This document shows positions 36,023-47,494 of a DNA stretch of 64,000 bases, in pieces. The stretch comes from JBBECJ01 sp963763325 (GTDB lineage Bacteria > Chloroflexota > Chloroflexia > Thermomicrobiales > CFX8), in assembly GCA_963763325.1 (NCBI GenBank), contig CAVXOL010000024.1:186001-250000 (forward strand). The letters run 5' to 3'. The notes below the pieces were generated by a model. That model was not told where the DNA came from. It worked only from the letters and a program-made list of their open reading frames with translations, and searched no databases. Each line of letters starts with the position of its first letter. Positions within the stretch are counted from its first letter, which is position 1. Made by a program: the position numbers and the translations under genes.

Positions 36023-36563
36023 CAGGGTGCCACGATCCTTCTCCCGACGAACCGCCAGGGAAGCTCAACGCCGCGCGTGATCCCGATGCGCGGCGTCGCT
36101 GTTATGTCCATCTGCAGCCGCCTGACCGTCACGTTGAAACGCGCACCGCAAACCGGCAAGCCATGGTCGTCTCCGTGATCCCCATCGCCCGCGTCAGGCG
36201 ACCCGGACCACTCGTCACCAGCGAATCCCCGTCCAGCTGCACGCCACGAATCAAGATAGCAGACGGCGTACCTTCTGGCCCGGTGACGATATTGAAACAG
36301 GGATAGACCCCATACGCAGAGTACACGTAGACCATGCCCGGCGGTCCGAACATGGCCGATGCGCGCCCACCCGGACGAAACGCAGCGTGCGACGCGGGGT
36401 CGTCCACGCCACCATATGCCTCCGTCTCGACGATCACGCCAACAACGCGACGCTCTGGACTGGTCACAACCAGCGCTCGGCCGATGAGGTCGCGGGCGAG
36501 CGTCGTGACCTCAGCTGCGAAGTAGTCGCACGACAGATACGCGCTGCTATCCGAGGTCGGCAA
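36022..36563 (-). CDS. mpg: 3-methyladenine DNA glycosylase, AAG/MPG family (one frameshift)
   Basis: Excises alkylated purines (3-meA, hypoxanthine). AAEVTTLARDLIGRALV, catalytic Glu in VIVETEAYGGVDDPASHA, GMVYVYSAYGVYPCFNIV and GPGRLTRAMGI are in the first frame, which stops early at 36129. From about 36140-36160 another frame continues CGARFNVTVRR, TATPRIGITRGVELPWRF and ends at 36022, restoring the normal C-terminus. One base is missing. Corrected length about 180 aa. Starts inside the last 17 nt of valS and its TGA overlaps the mutL ATG. Confidence 0.9.
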
Positions 36564-39225
36564 GTCGCGCCTTCAGCAATGTCAGCTTCTCCTCAGCCGC
36601 CGCGAGCTTTGCCCGGTGCCCTTCGACGACGTTCGACGGAGCCCTGCTGACGAACTGCTCGTTGGAAAGCATCCCGTTGGCGCGGCCAATCTCCGCTTCG
36701 ACCTGCTCGATCTCACGACTGATGCGAGCGCGCTCAGCCTCGACATCGATCAATCCTGCCAGCGGCAGAAAGATCGAAGCCGCGCCGGTCACGATTGCGA
36801 TGCTTCCCTCCTCTGCCTCCGGTTCACCAGGACGCATCACGAGTTCGTCACCGTCCAGGCGAGCCAGGGAAACGAGTTCTCCGCGCAGGGCATCGTACGC
36901 CTCGCTGGAGACGCCGGGATAAACAATCGCCGGGATGCGACGGGCCATCTCAACGCCGTGTTCCGCTCGCGCGTTGCGGATCAGCCTGACCGCCTCCATG
37001 ATCGCCGCGAACCCCTCGGCCTGCTCCACGAAACGCGGACCGGCCTCTGGCCACGGCGCGATGATCAGCGCTTCGCCGGGATGCGGCAGATGCTGCCAGA
37101 GTTCTTCCGTCACGAACGGCATGAATGGGTGCAGCAGCCGCAGTGTCCGCTCCAGCACATAGGCCAACGTCTGCGGAACGACAGGGTCGGGAGCGTCCGC
37201 ATACAGCCGCACCTTCGCGGCCTCGATGTACCAGTCGCAGAACTCTGACCAGATAAACTCGTACAGCGATCGTCCAGCCTCGTGCAGCTGGTAGTCGTCG
37301 ACCTGTCGCGTCACGTCGTCGATCGTGTCGTGCAAGCGGCTGATGATCCACGCATCCGCGACGGCCATCGATGCGGCATCTGGCATCTCTGGCGACCCAT
37401 CGGCATCACGACGGATCTCGGCCCCATCAATTGCCCGCAACGCGAATTTCGTTGCGTTGAAGAGCTTGTTGGCGAAGTTCCGCATCGATTCAACACGCTC
37501 GTTCGACATTTTCAGGTCGTTGCCTGGCCCCGATGCCGTGATCAGAGCGAAGCGCAGGGCGTCGGTCCCGTACTCCTGCGTCACGAGCGTTGGATCGAGG
37601 ACGTTGCCTTTCGTCTTGCTCATCCGCTGGCCGCTTGCGTCGCGGACCGTCCCGTGCAAGTAGACGTCCTTGAACGGCGGTTCGCCCATGAACTCGATCC
37701 CAAGGAAGATCATCCGGGCGACCCAGAGGAAGATGATGTCGTAGCCGGTCTCCATGACGTGGCCAGGGTAGAAGGTCTTCAGGTCCGGAGTCTCGTCCGG
37801 CCATCCGAGCGTCGAGAAGGTCCAAAGCCCGGACGAGAACCAGGTGTCGAGCACATCAGGGTCCTGGCGCACCTTGTCCGAACCGCAGCTGCCACAGGCG
37901 GTCAGATCCTCGTTCTCGGTGGCTGTCACCTCACCACAATCGTCGCAGTACCAGATTGGAATGCGATGCCCCCACCAGAGCTGGCGCGAGATACACCAGT
38001 CGTGAACGTTCTCCATCCAGTTCAAATAGACGCTCGTAAACCGCTCCGGGATGAAACGGACGGTTCCGTCCTTCGCGACTTCAATCGCCGGTTCTGCAAG
38101 CGGCTTCATGTTCACGAACCACTGCTTCGAGATCATCGGCTCGATCACCGTCCCGCAACGGTCGCAATGGCCGACCGAATGGGTATGAGGCTCGATCCGC
38201 ACCAGAGCGCCATCGGCTTCAAGCCGCTCGACGATGTTCTTGCGCGCTTCTTCGATCGTCTGACCGGCGAATGGACCGGCTTCGCCATTCATCGTCCCGT
38301 CGAGGTTCATGATGGTTATCGCGGGCAGGTTCGCGCGCCGTCCGATCTCGAAATCGTTCGGGTCGTGCGCCGGTGTGACCTTGACTGCGCCACTACCAAA
38401 TTCCGGATCGACGATCTCGTCGGTCACGATCGGGATCCTCCGGCCAAGGATCGGAAGAATGACCTCTTTGCCGACCAAGGCTCTATATCGCGCATCGTCT
38501 GGGTGAACAGCGACCCCTGTGTCACCCAGCATCGTCTCAGGCCGTGTCGTCGCCACCTCGACGGCGCCGCTGCCATCGGCAAGCGGATAGCGAAGATGCC
38601 AAAGAAACGAGTCCTCGTCTTCGTGGACGACTTCGAGGTCGGACAGTGCCGTCATGCAGCGCGGACACCACGAGATGATCCGCTCACCACGGTAGATCAG
38701 ACCCTTGTCGTACAGGTGCTTGAATGCAACCCGAACGGCGCGTGCCGGTCCGGGGTCCATCGTGAAGACATAGCGTGACCAGTCGCACGACGCGCCGAGT
38801 GAACGGAGTTGCCCCTTGATGCGTTCCTGATACGTCTCCATCCAGTCCCAGATACGTGCAACGAACGCATCGCGGCCAAGATCCTGCCGCGTCTTCCCCT
38901 CGCGGGCCAGCTCCCGCTCGACGACCCACTGTCCGGCGATTCCGGCATGGTCGGCTCCCGGCAGCCAGAGCGCGGCATGGCCCTGCATCCGTTTGTAGCG
39001 CGTCAGAATGTCCTCGACAGCAGTGAAGAGCGCGTGACCCATATGCAGCTCGCCGGTGACGTTCGGCGGCGGCATCACGATCACGAACGGACCTCGACCG
39101 CGATCGACTGCCTTGAAATAGCCGCCCGAATGCCAGAACTGATACCAGTGCTGTTCGGCGGAGGCCGGCTCGTAGGCCTTGCCAAGCTCCCTCGCGTTGC
39201 TGGACGATGTCGACCTGGCTGCCAT
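36547..39225 (-). CDS. valS: Valyl-tRNA synthetase
   Basis: Charges tRNA(Val). 892 aa class Ia enzyme: PPNVTGELHMGHAL (HIGH box), ADHAGIAGQWVVE, editing CP1 domain with TTRPETMLGDTGVAVHP and VKVTPAHDPNDFEIG, RQLWWGHRIP, KMSKS box RMSKTKGNVLDP, anticodon-binding helices, and the C-terminal coiled coil (VEAERARISREIEQVEAEIG, KLAAAEEKLTLLKARLADLG). Start ATG 39225 with GGGAGCAG upstream. Expression is controlled by the T-box leader at 39291-39525. First gene of valS-mpg-mutL. Confidence 0.97.
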   Translation of the reverse strand: MAARSTSSSNARELGKAYEPASAEQHWYQFWHSGGYFKAVDRGRGPFVIVMPPPNVTGELHMGHALFTAVEDILTRYKRMQGHAALWLPGADHAGIAGQWVVERELAREGKTRQDLGRDAFVARIWDWMETYQERIKGQLRSLGASCDWSRYVFTMDPGPARAVRVAFKHLYDKGLIYRGERIISWCPRCMTALSDLEVVHEDEDSFLWHLRYPLADGSGAVEVATTRPETMLGDTGVAVHPDDARYRALVGKEVILPILGRRIPIVTDEIVDPEFGSGAVKVTPAHDPNDFEIGRRANLPAITIMNLDGTMNGEAGPFAGQTIEEARKNIVERLEADGALVRIEPHTHSVGHCDRCGTVIEPMISKQWFVNMKPLAEPAIEVAKDGTVRFIPERFTSVYLNWMENVHDWCISRQLWWGHRIPIWYCDDCGEVTATENEDLTACGSCGSDKVRQDPDVLDTWFSSGLWTFSTLGWPDETPDLKTFYPGHVMETGYDIIFLWVARMIFLGIEFMGEPPFKDVYLHGTVRDASGQRMSKTKGNVLDPTLVTQEYGTDALRFALITASGPGNDLKMSNERVESMRNFANKLFNATKFALRAIDGAEIRRDADGSPEMPDAASMAVADAWIISRLHDTIDDVTRQVDDYQLHEAGRSLYEFIWSEFCDWYIEAAKVRLYADAPDPVVPQTLAYVLERTLRLLHPFMPFVTEELWQHLPHPGEALIIAPWPEAGPRFVEQAEGFAAIMEAVRLIRNARAEHGVEMARRIPAIVYPGVSSEAYDALRGELVSLARLDGDELVMRPGEPEAEEGSIAIVTGAASIFLPLAGLIDVEAERARISREIEQVEAEIGRANGMLSNEQFVSRAPSNVVEGHRAKLAAAEEKLTLLKARLADLG

Positions 39226-39290
39226 CTACTGCTCCCTACTGAATCCGCGCTAACGACCTTGATGACGATCAGGGCAAGTCAAATGAAAAC

Positions 39291-39525
39291 GAAAAACCCG
39301 TCCTGACAAGGACGGGCTCACCCGCGGTACCACCTCGATTCGGCAGCAAACGCCGCCGCTCTCTTCCGCGATAACGGGCGTACCCGCAGGCGCTTACTCA
39401 TCCGTTCAGCACCCGGCCCTCCGGACGACTTCAGCCGCGCTCGCGGGTCGAGGCTCTCAGTCGATGGCCCCGATTCCCTGTCCGCTGCAATCGGCCTACT
39501 CCTTCCGGAGATTGGCAGTCTCAGC
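39291..39525 (-). promoter_or_regulatory. Valine T-box riboswitch (leader of valS)
   Basis: Minus strand: Stem I base CTCCGGA (39510-39504) pairs with TCCGGAG (39425-39419); the specifier loop has the loop-E parts AGTA (39500-39497) and GAA, followed directly by the specifier GTC (39429-39427), a Val codon. GGCCG pairs with CGGCT above it. The conserved T-box AGGTGGTACCGCGG is at 39335-39322. The terminator is CCCGTCC (39316-39310), loop TTGTCA, GGACGGG (39303-39297), TTTTT (39296-39292). Uncharged tRNA(Val) should stabilise the antiterminator and let transcription enter valS, mpg and mutL. Confidence 0.93.
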
Positions 39526-39530
39526 GTATA

Positions 39531-39559
39531 ATTGTAGGCTGCGCTCGGCGGTCCGTCAA
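39531..39559 (-). promoter_or_regulatory. Sigma-70-type promoter of the valS operon
   Basis: TTGACG (39559-39554) and TACAAT (39536-39531) are separated by exactly 17 nt on the minus strand, placing the start of transcription near 39524, just ahead of T-box Stem I. This is the clearest -35/-10 pair in the window. Confidence 0.85.
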
Positions 39560-39628
39560 TCGCTGGAGGCACCTGATATGCATGTGACACTTTGGCACAC
39601 CATGGGGCTATCGAAACCCTCGATGGGC

Positions 39629-39637
39629 TGCTACAAT
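39629..39637 (+). promoter_or_regulatory. Extended -10 promoter of uvrA
   Basis: TGCTACAAT, about 80 nt before the uvrA start; no clear -35. Confidence 0.5.
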
Positions 39638-39718
39638 CTGCATGCGAATAGATGTTCTACGTACGGACACCAGCCGTCGCCCCGCTGATGGACCAAGTAC
39701 GCAATGACCGGAGACGAG

Positions 39719-42598
<2,880 letters not shown>

Positions 42599-42675
42599 CC
42601 TGGAACGCGTTCGCAGCCAGTACGGTCATGGTGTCCGTTCTTAATTATTCTCGGTTGCGCAGGTGGCCGCGCGCT

Positions 42676-42684
42676 TGCTATGAT
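42676..42684 (+). promoter_or_regulatory. Extended -10 promoter of the HNH gene
   Basis: TGCTATGAT, 70 nt before the ATG at 42754. Confidence 0.45.
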
Positions 42685-42753
42685 GGAGCAGGCGTCAGGA
42701 TTCCGCCGTCAGAGCTATGCGCGCTCAGTGCGAGAGCGGCCTGGAAACGCACC

Positions 42754-43341
42754 ATGACTGAGCCACAGGAGCCTCACCAACGTACGACCGTCCATCGCCC
42801 GGTTCTGGTCCTGAACCAGAACTATGAGCCGCTCAATGTCTGCAATATGCGTCGCGCGATGGGTCTTGTCTTCGGCGAAAAGGCCGAGGTGCTGGAGGTC
42901 TATCCAGCGCCACTTGCCAGCGCGTCGCGTTCATACGATGCGCCCTCCGTCATCCGGCTTATCTACATGATCCGCCGGCCACGGCCCCGCGTGAAGCTGA
43001 CCCGGCGCGAGATCTTCATCCGCGATGACTTCACCTGCCAGTACTGCGGCATTCGCGGCGGCGATCTGACGATCGACCACATCACTCCACGCTCACGCGG
43101 CGGTCAGCACACCTGGGAGAACCTCGTCTCTGCCTGTCGTGGCTGCAACCACCGCAAGGGTGGCAAGACGGTGATCGAGGCTCGAATGCGCCTGCGCCGC
43201 GATCCGTACGAGCCGAAGGCCGGTCTCTACTACACGATTTCACGCCGGCTGAACGCCGCCGCCCATGACAACTGGTCGAAGTTCATTCCGGGGTTTGAAG
43301 GACTCCAGCCGACCGCATCCGTCAGTAGCGCGAGCGATTAG
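42754..43341 (+). CDS. HNH endonuclease family protein
   Basis: 195 aa. Core HNH finger with paired Cys ligands: CQYCGIRGGDLTIDHITPRS, RGGQHTWENLV, ACRGCNHRKGG. N-terminal VLVLNQNYEPLNVCNMRRAM is the usual lead of the chromosomal HNH proteins found in most actinobacteria and Chloroflexota, function unknown but not linked to mobile DNA here. Ends in a good terminator. Confidence 0.87.
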   Translation: MTEPQEPHQRTTVHRPVLVLNQNYEPLNVCNMRRAMGLVFGEKAEVLEVYPAPLASASRSYDAPSVIRLIYMIRRPRPRVKLTRREIFIRDDFTCQYCGIRGGDLTIDHITPRSRGGQHTWENLVSACRGCNHRKGGKTVIEARMRLRRDPYEPKAGLYYTISRRLNAAAHDNWSKFIPGFEGLQPTASVSSASD

Positions 43342-43377
43342 CGATCGGCTGACGCTGCACGCCCACAGCCGATCGCG

Positions 43378-43405
43378 ACGCCCTACACCACCGTAGGGCG
43401 TTTTT
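43378..43405 (+). terminator. Intrinsic terminator after the HNH gene
   Basis: ACGCCCTAC (43378-43386), loop ACCACC, GTAGGGCGT (43393-43401), followed by TTTT to 43405. An 11-bp GCGATCGGCTG/CAGCCGATCGC hairpin lies just upstream, touching the HNH stop codon. Confidence 0.88.
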
Positions 43406-43562
43406 CGTGCCTGTGTGAACCGCCAAAGGAACCGAAACATGATGGAATATGTACAGCAGATTGACTCGGGGGTCCGCACCTGTGGCGGAGTATCAGCGAG
43501 TACGAGCTGACAACTACGCAGATGCAGAATCGCTGACAACGAAATGAAACGGGAGACTACCG

Positions 43563-44836
43563 ATGTTGGACCTACGACTGATTCGAGAACAGCCAGACTT
43601 CGTCAAAACCGAGATCGCAAAACTCAACACGACCGCGCCGATCGATGAGATTGTCGCACTCGACGAGCGTCGCCGGGCGATGCTGACCGAAGTCGAAACG
43701 CTCAAAGCCCAACTCAACGCCGGATCGAGAGAAACCGGCAAAAAAGCCGCCGGCGAGGAACGCGACGCCCATATCTCCGCCATGCGTGCGCTCGGTGATG
43801 AGATCGCGCGACTCGATGCGGCGGCCGCCGAAGTCGACCGCGAACTTCACTCGATCCTGTTGACCGTTCCCAACCTGCCTTCTCCGGACGCTCCATCGGC
43901 AAGGACGAGTCGGACAACGTCATCACCGAAACATGGGGAGAACAGCGCCGCTTCGAATTCATGCCTCTCCCCCATTGGGAGGTGATGGAGAATCTCGGCA
44001 TCATCGACTTCGAACGCGGTGTCAAGGTATCTGGCTCGCGCTTCTACTTCCTGAAGGGCCACGGAGCGCGCCTGCAACGGGCGCTGATCACCTGGATGCT
44101 CGATCTGCGCATCGAGCAGGGCTACGAAGAGGTTTACCCACCATACATCGTCCGCGAGGAAGCACTGGTCGGAACCGGCAACCTGCCGAAGTTCGCCGAT
44201 ACGCTCTTCAAGGATCGCGAAGAAGGCATGTGGTTGATCCCGACCGCAGAGGTTCCGGTGACGAACATGTACCGCGACGAGATCATCGACGGCGCCCAGC
44301 TGCCGATCAACCACACGGCCTACTCAGCCTGCTTCCGCAACGAGAAAGCCAGCGCTGGACGCGACGTACGCGGCATCAAGCGCGGCTTCCAGTTCGACAA
44401 GATCGAGATGGTGAAGTTCGTCGCGCCCGAGAATTCGGCAGCTGAGCACGCGAAGCTCATCAGCGACGCCGCCGAAACGTTGCGGCGTTTGGAACTCCCC
44501 TACCGGCATCTCGAGATCTGCACGGGTGACCTGTCGTTCGTGGCAGCACGAAAGGTCGATCTCGAAGCCTGGGCTCCTGGCTCGGAAGAGTGGCTCGAAG
44601 TCTCCTCCTGCTCGAACTTCCACGACTTCCAGGCTCGCCGTGCCAACATCCGCTTCCGTCCGTCAGAAGGCGCGCGGGTTCAGTTCGTCCACACCCTGAA
44701 CGGATCCGGCCTCGGCTTACCTCGCACGCTGGCGGCCGTCATTGAGAACTACCAGGAGGAAGACGGTTCTGTCGTGATCCCAACGGTCCTGCGCCCGTAC
44801 ATGGGCGGCATCGAACGGATTTCTCCACCGGCGTAG
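43563..44836 (+). CDS. serS: Seryl-tRNA synthetase (one frameshift)
   Basis: Charges tRNA(Ser) and tRNA(Sec). N-terminal tRNA-binding coiled-coil arm (residues about 28-105, MLDLRLIREQPDFVKTEIAK onward) to NLPSPDAP; from about 43893 the frame shifts by one missing base and continues IGKDESDNVITETWGE, PLPHWEVMENLGIIDFERG, motif 2 (SACFRNEKASAGRD then GIKRGFQFDKIEM) and motif 3 (NGSGLGLPRTLAAVIENYQ). Corrected length is about 425 aa. Start ATG 43563 with GGGAG 8 nt upstream. It is followed by two tRNA-Ser genes, forming a serine-charging cluster. Confidence 0.93.
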
Positions 44837-44858
44837 CCCAATTCGGCGCGGGACGCAA

Positions 44859-44867
44859 TGCTATACT
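44859..44867 (+). promoter_or_regulatory. Extended -10 promoter of tRNA-Ser(UGA)
   Basis: TGCTATACT, 19 nt before the mature tRNA 5' end. Confidence 0.6.
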
Positions 44868-44886
44868 TGGCTGAACGCGCCACATT

Positions 44887-44970
44887 GGAGAGGTGGCCGA
44901 GCGGTTTAAGGCGGCTGTCTTGAAAACAGTTGGGTGATGAGCCCCGGGGGTTCGAATCCCTCCCTCTCCG
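44887..44970 (+). tRNA. tRNA-Ser (anticodon UGA)
   Basis: Acceptor GGAGAGG (44887-44893) pairs with CCTCTCC (44963-44969). Anticodon stem CTGT/ACAG region with loop CTTGAAA gives TGA. It has the long variable arm of class II tRNA (TTGGGTGATGAGCCC) and T-arm GGGGGTTCGAATCCCTC. Discriminator G, CCA not encoded. Confidence 0.95.
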
Positions 44971-44983
44971 CAGATGCATCGTC

Positions 44984-45011
44984 AATCGACCCCGCTTTCG
45001 CGGGGTCGATT
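44984..45011 (+). terminator. 12-bp hairpin after tRNA-Ser(UGA)
   Basis: AATCGACCCCGC, loop TTTC, and the exact complement. Weak T content downstream (GCGTTCCC). Confidence 0.65.
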
Positions 45012-45048
45012 GCGTTCCCAACTCGGTCTGAGCAAACAGATGATCTGG

Positions 45049-45054
45049 TAGAAT
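45049..45054 (+). promoter_or_regulatory. Probable -10 of tRNA-Ser(GCU)
   Basis: TAGAAT in the context CTGGTAGAATT, about 75 nt before the tRNA; same form as before tRNA-Arg. Confidence 0.4.
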
Positions 45055-45128
45055 TACCCCTGCGTTTCGAGGCGGATGTATCGTCGCAGCCCGGCTGAAT
45101 CGGTCGCCCAGTCCGAACCGCGCCACAC

Positions 45129-45221
45129 GGGAAGGTGCCAGAGTGGTCGAATGGGGACGCCTGCTAAGCGTTTGTGGGCCGTTAAGGTCTACCCAGGGTT
45201 CGAATCCCTGCCTTCCCGCCA
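45129..45221 (+). tRNA. tRNA-Ser (anticodon GCU)
   Basis: Acceptor GGGAAGG (45129-45135) pairs with CCTTCCC (45211-45217). Anticodon stem GACGC/GCGTT with loop CTGCTAA gives GCT. Long class II variable arm and T-arm CAGGGTTCGAATCCCTG. Discriminator G and encoded CCA at 45219-45221. Reads AGC/AGU. Confidence 0.95.
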
Positions 45222-45226
45222 GATGA

Positions 45227-45270
45227 ACAAGCGAAAGCGCCGGGCTCATGAGCCCGGCGCTTTCGCTTGT
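45227..45270. terminator. Perfect 44-nt palindrome after tRNA-Ser(GCU)
   Basis: A 22-bp uninterrupted inverted repeat with no spacer, beginning ACAAGCGAAAGCGCCGGGCTCA. It would form a very stable hairpin in RNA and could end the tRNA transcript, although no T-run follows. Confidence 0.7.
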
Positions 45271-45332
45271 CCGGCCCACCACCAGGAATCGCGGCAAGTA
45301 CTCTGCGTTACACGCGGTGAGAGGAGAATCCG

Positions 45333-45746
45333 ATGACCACCACAACTCGTAGCCAGCGCGATTTGATCGAAGAGGCCGTCAATAAGCAGGTCTGGGCGAT
45401 CGTCGGCGCGTCCGAAAACACTGAGAAGTTCGGTAATCGCATTTATCGCAACTTGAAGCAGGCTGGATATCAGGTCTATGGTGTCAACCCTAACGCCGAA
45501 ACCGCCGACGGAGACCCAGTCTATCCAACATTGGCCGACCTGCCCGTCAAGCCCGACGTCGTTGATGTCGTCGTCCCATCCTGGGTTGGTCGCCGTGTCG
45601 CTGAGGATGCTGCCCGCGAGAACATCCCGATCTTCTGGCTCCAACCGGGCGCCGAGAGCGACGAACTGATCGCCTACGCCGAATCGCTCGGCCTCAACGT
45701 CATCCACGACGCATGCGCGATGGTCGAGAAACGCCGTTGGCCGTAG
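45333..45746 (+). CDS. CoA-binding domain protein (YccU-like)
   Basis: 137 aa, single CoA_binding_2 Rossmann domain: VWAIVGASENTEKFGNRIYR, GYQVYGVNPNAET, VYPTLADLPVKPDVVDVVVP, FWLQPGAES, IHDACAMVEKRR. Close to the alpha N-terminal domain of succinyl-CoA synthetase but free-standing. Physiological role unknown. Start ATG 45333 with GAGAGGAG. Confidence 0.87.
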   Translation: MTTTTRSQRDLIEEAVNKQVWAIVGASENTEKFGNRIYRNLKQAGYQVYGVNPNAETADGDPVYPTLADLPVKPDVVDVVVPSWVGRRVAEDAARENIPIFWLQPGAESDELIAYAESLGLNVIHDACAMVEKRRWP

Positions 45747-45763
45747 CCGCAGCACAATCGATA

Positions 45764-45798
45764 ACAGGGGCTCGGTCGTGTACAGACCAGGCCCCTGT
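45764..45798. terminator. Hairpin between convergent genes
   Basis: ACAGGGGC and GCCCCTGT (8 bp) around a 19-nt loop, between the CoA-binding gene and the aldehyde dehydrogenase. Confidence 0.5.
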
Positions 45799-45822
45799 CA
45801 CCTGTAACCAGTCCCCGATCCC

Positions 45823-47325
45823 CTACGGCGCCATGCCCGTGTCAGCGACCTCGTCGATCTGAGCGCGCTGGAGCTTGCCGCTGTAGTCGACGTAGATCGA
45901 CTGCCATTCGGTGAAGACATCCAGCGCGGCCTGGCCGGCCTCGCGGTGCCCGTTGCCAGTCGCCTTCGTCCCGCCGAACGGGAGCTGAATTTCAGCGCCG
46001 ATCGTCCCGGCGTTGACGTACAGGATGCCGGTGTAGATGTCCTGCATCGCCCGGAATGCGCGATTCACGTCTCGCGTGTAGATCGACGCTGACAACCCGT
46101 ACTCGACACCGTTGGCGACATCGATCGCCTCTTCTACGTCCGAGACCGGAATAACGGCTGTCACCGGGCCAAAGATCTCTTCCTGTGCGATGCGCATATC
46201 GGCCTTGACGTTGCCGAAGACGGTCGGCTGGTGGAAGTGGCCGCGGCTCAGGTCTCCGTCGCTGGCAATCAGACCTCCAGTTGCCAGTTCGGCACCCTCG
46301 TTGCGACCGATCTCCATGTATGAGTGGATGCGCTCGAGTTGAGAACGGCTGACGACTGGCCCGACATCGGTTGCGTCGTCGAGGCCATATCCAAGGCGCA
46401 TCGCACCCGCACGCTCTGCAAGCTTGCCCGTCAGATCGTCTGACAGCCCACGGTGAGCGATAACCCGGCTGGCCGCCGTACAGCGCTGGCCAGATGTCCC
46501 GAACGCACTCCAGAGAATTCCCTCGACCGCCAGATCGACATCGGCATCGTCCATGACGATGATTGCGTTTTTGCCGCCGAGTTCGAGCGAGACGCGCTTG
46601 AGCGTTCGCGCACCCTCAACGCTGATGTACTTGCCGGTTTCCGTCGATCCTGTAAACGACACCAGCGCGACATCCGGATGCTGCAGCAAGGTGTCACCAG
46701 TGTCAGGTCCGCTGCCGAGGATCAGGTTGAGGACTCCAGCGGGGAGTCCAGCCTCCTCAAAGATTTCGACCAGCCGAACCGCCATCCGCGGCGTGTAGGA
46801 CGCGGGCTTGAACACCACCGTGTTTCCGGTGATCAGCGCAGGCATGATCTTCCAGGTCGGAATCGCCAGCGGGAAGTTCCAGGGTGTAATCGCTGCAACG
46901 ACGCCAAGCGGCTTCCGCACTGACATCGCCCACTTGTTTGGCATTTCGGCAGGGACCGTCTGCCCTGCCATACGTCTCCCCTCGCCGGCCATGTAGAAGG
47001 CCATGTCGATGCCCTCCTGGACATCGCCACGAGCCTCGGCGACGACCTTGCCCATCTCCTCGGTCATCTCGCGAGCCAGCTGCTCCTTGCGCTCGATCAG
47101 GAGCTGGCCGACCTTGAAGAGGATCTCGCCGCGCTTCGGCGCAGGGTAGAGTCGCCAGCGGTTGAATGCCGCCGAAGCGGCGTCGACGGCTGCCAGGACA
47201 TCCTCCTGACCGCTCTTTGTGAACGTCCCGATCGTTTCGCCAGTCGCCGGATTCTTTCGGTCGAACTCCTGGCCGCTCCTGGCATCGACCCACTTACCAT
47301 TGATGAAGTTTTGAAACTGTGCCAT
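45823..47325 (-). CDS. NAD(P)-dependent aldehyde dehydrogenase (semialdehyde dehydrogenase-like)
   Basis: 500 aa. FINGKWVDARSGQEF, AITPWNFPLAIPTWKI (Asn oxyanion), VSFTGSTETGKYI, catalytic Glu in VSLELGGKNAIIVM, catalytic Cys in GTSGQRCTAASR, FGPVTAVIPV, LPFGGTKATGNGHREAG. The full length and GGTKATGNGHREAG motif resemble 2-oxoglutarate semialdehyde and related dehydrogenases; exact substrate uncertain. Start ATG 47325 with GAGGGACG upstream. TGCTACACT at 47401-47409 (minus) is the likely promoter, divergent from the small membrane protein. Confidence 0.88.
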   Translation of the reverse strand: MAQFQNFINGKWVDARSGQEFDRKNPATGETIGTFTKSGQEDVLAAVDAASAAFNRWRLYPAPKRGEILFKVGQLLIERKEQLAREMTEEMGKVVAEARGDVQEGIDMAFYMAGEGRRMAGQTVPAEMPNKWAMSVRKPLGVVAAITPWNFPLAIPTWKIMPALITGNTVVFKPASYTPRMAVRLVEIFEEAGLPAGVLNLILGSGPDTGDTLLQHPDVALVSFTGSTETGKYISVEGARTLKRVSLELGGKNAIIVMDDADVDLAVEGILWSAFGTSGQRCTAASRVIAHRGLSDDLTGKLAERAGAMRLGYGLDDATDVGPVVSRSQLERIHSYMEIGRNEGAELATGGLIASDGDLSRGHFHQPTVFGNVKADMRIAQEEIFGPVTAVIPVSDVEEAIDVANGVEYGLSASIYTRDVNRAFRAMQDIYTGILYVNAGTIGAEIQLPFGGTKATGNGHREAGQAALDVFTEWQSIYVDYSGKLQRAQIDEVADTGMAP

Positions 47326-47400
47326 CGAAATCGTCCCTCTCCGACCCATGAGGTACCAGCGCCTGTCCGCCGGCCCGTCCTTGTCGTGGTGTCGCGCGGC

Positions 47401-47409
47401 AGTGTAGCA
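47401..47409 (-). promoter_or_regulatory. Extended -10 promoter of the aldehyde dehydrogenase
   Basis: TGCTACACT on the minus strand, 76 nt before the ATG; back-to-back with TGCTATACT on the plus strand at 47450-47458. Confidence 0.5.
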
Positions 47410-47449
47410 GAGCCATTTCTGCCGCTCAATCACGGCATCCTGCAGCGAT

Positions 47450-47458
47450 TGCTATACT
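47450..47458 (+). promoter_or_regulatory. Extended -10 promoter of the small membrane protein
   Basis: TGCTATACT, 37 nt before ATG 47495. Confidence 0.55.
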
Positions 47459-47494
47459 GCGACAGCCACGATCCTCGCCAGTGATTCAACCACG

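Noticed and set aside
37282..38778. 498-codon open frame antisense to valS
   Set aside because: Shadow frame; no family likeness and valS motifs run through it.
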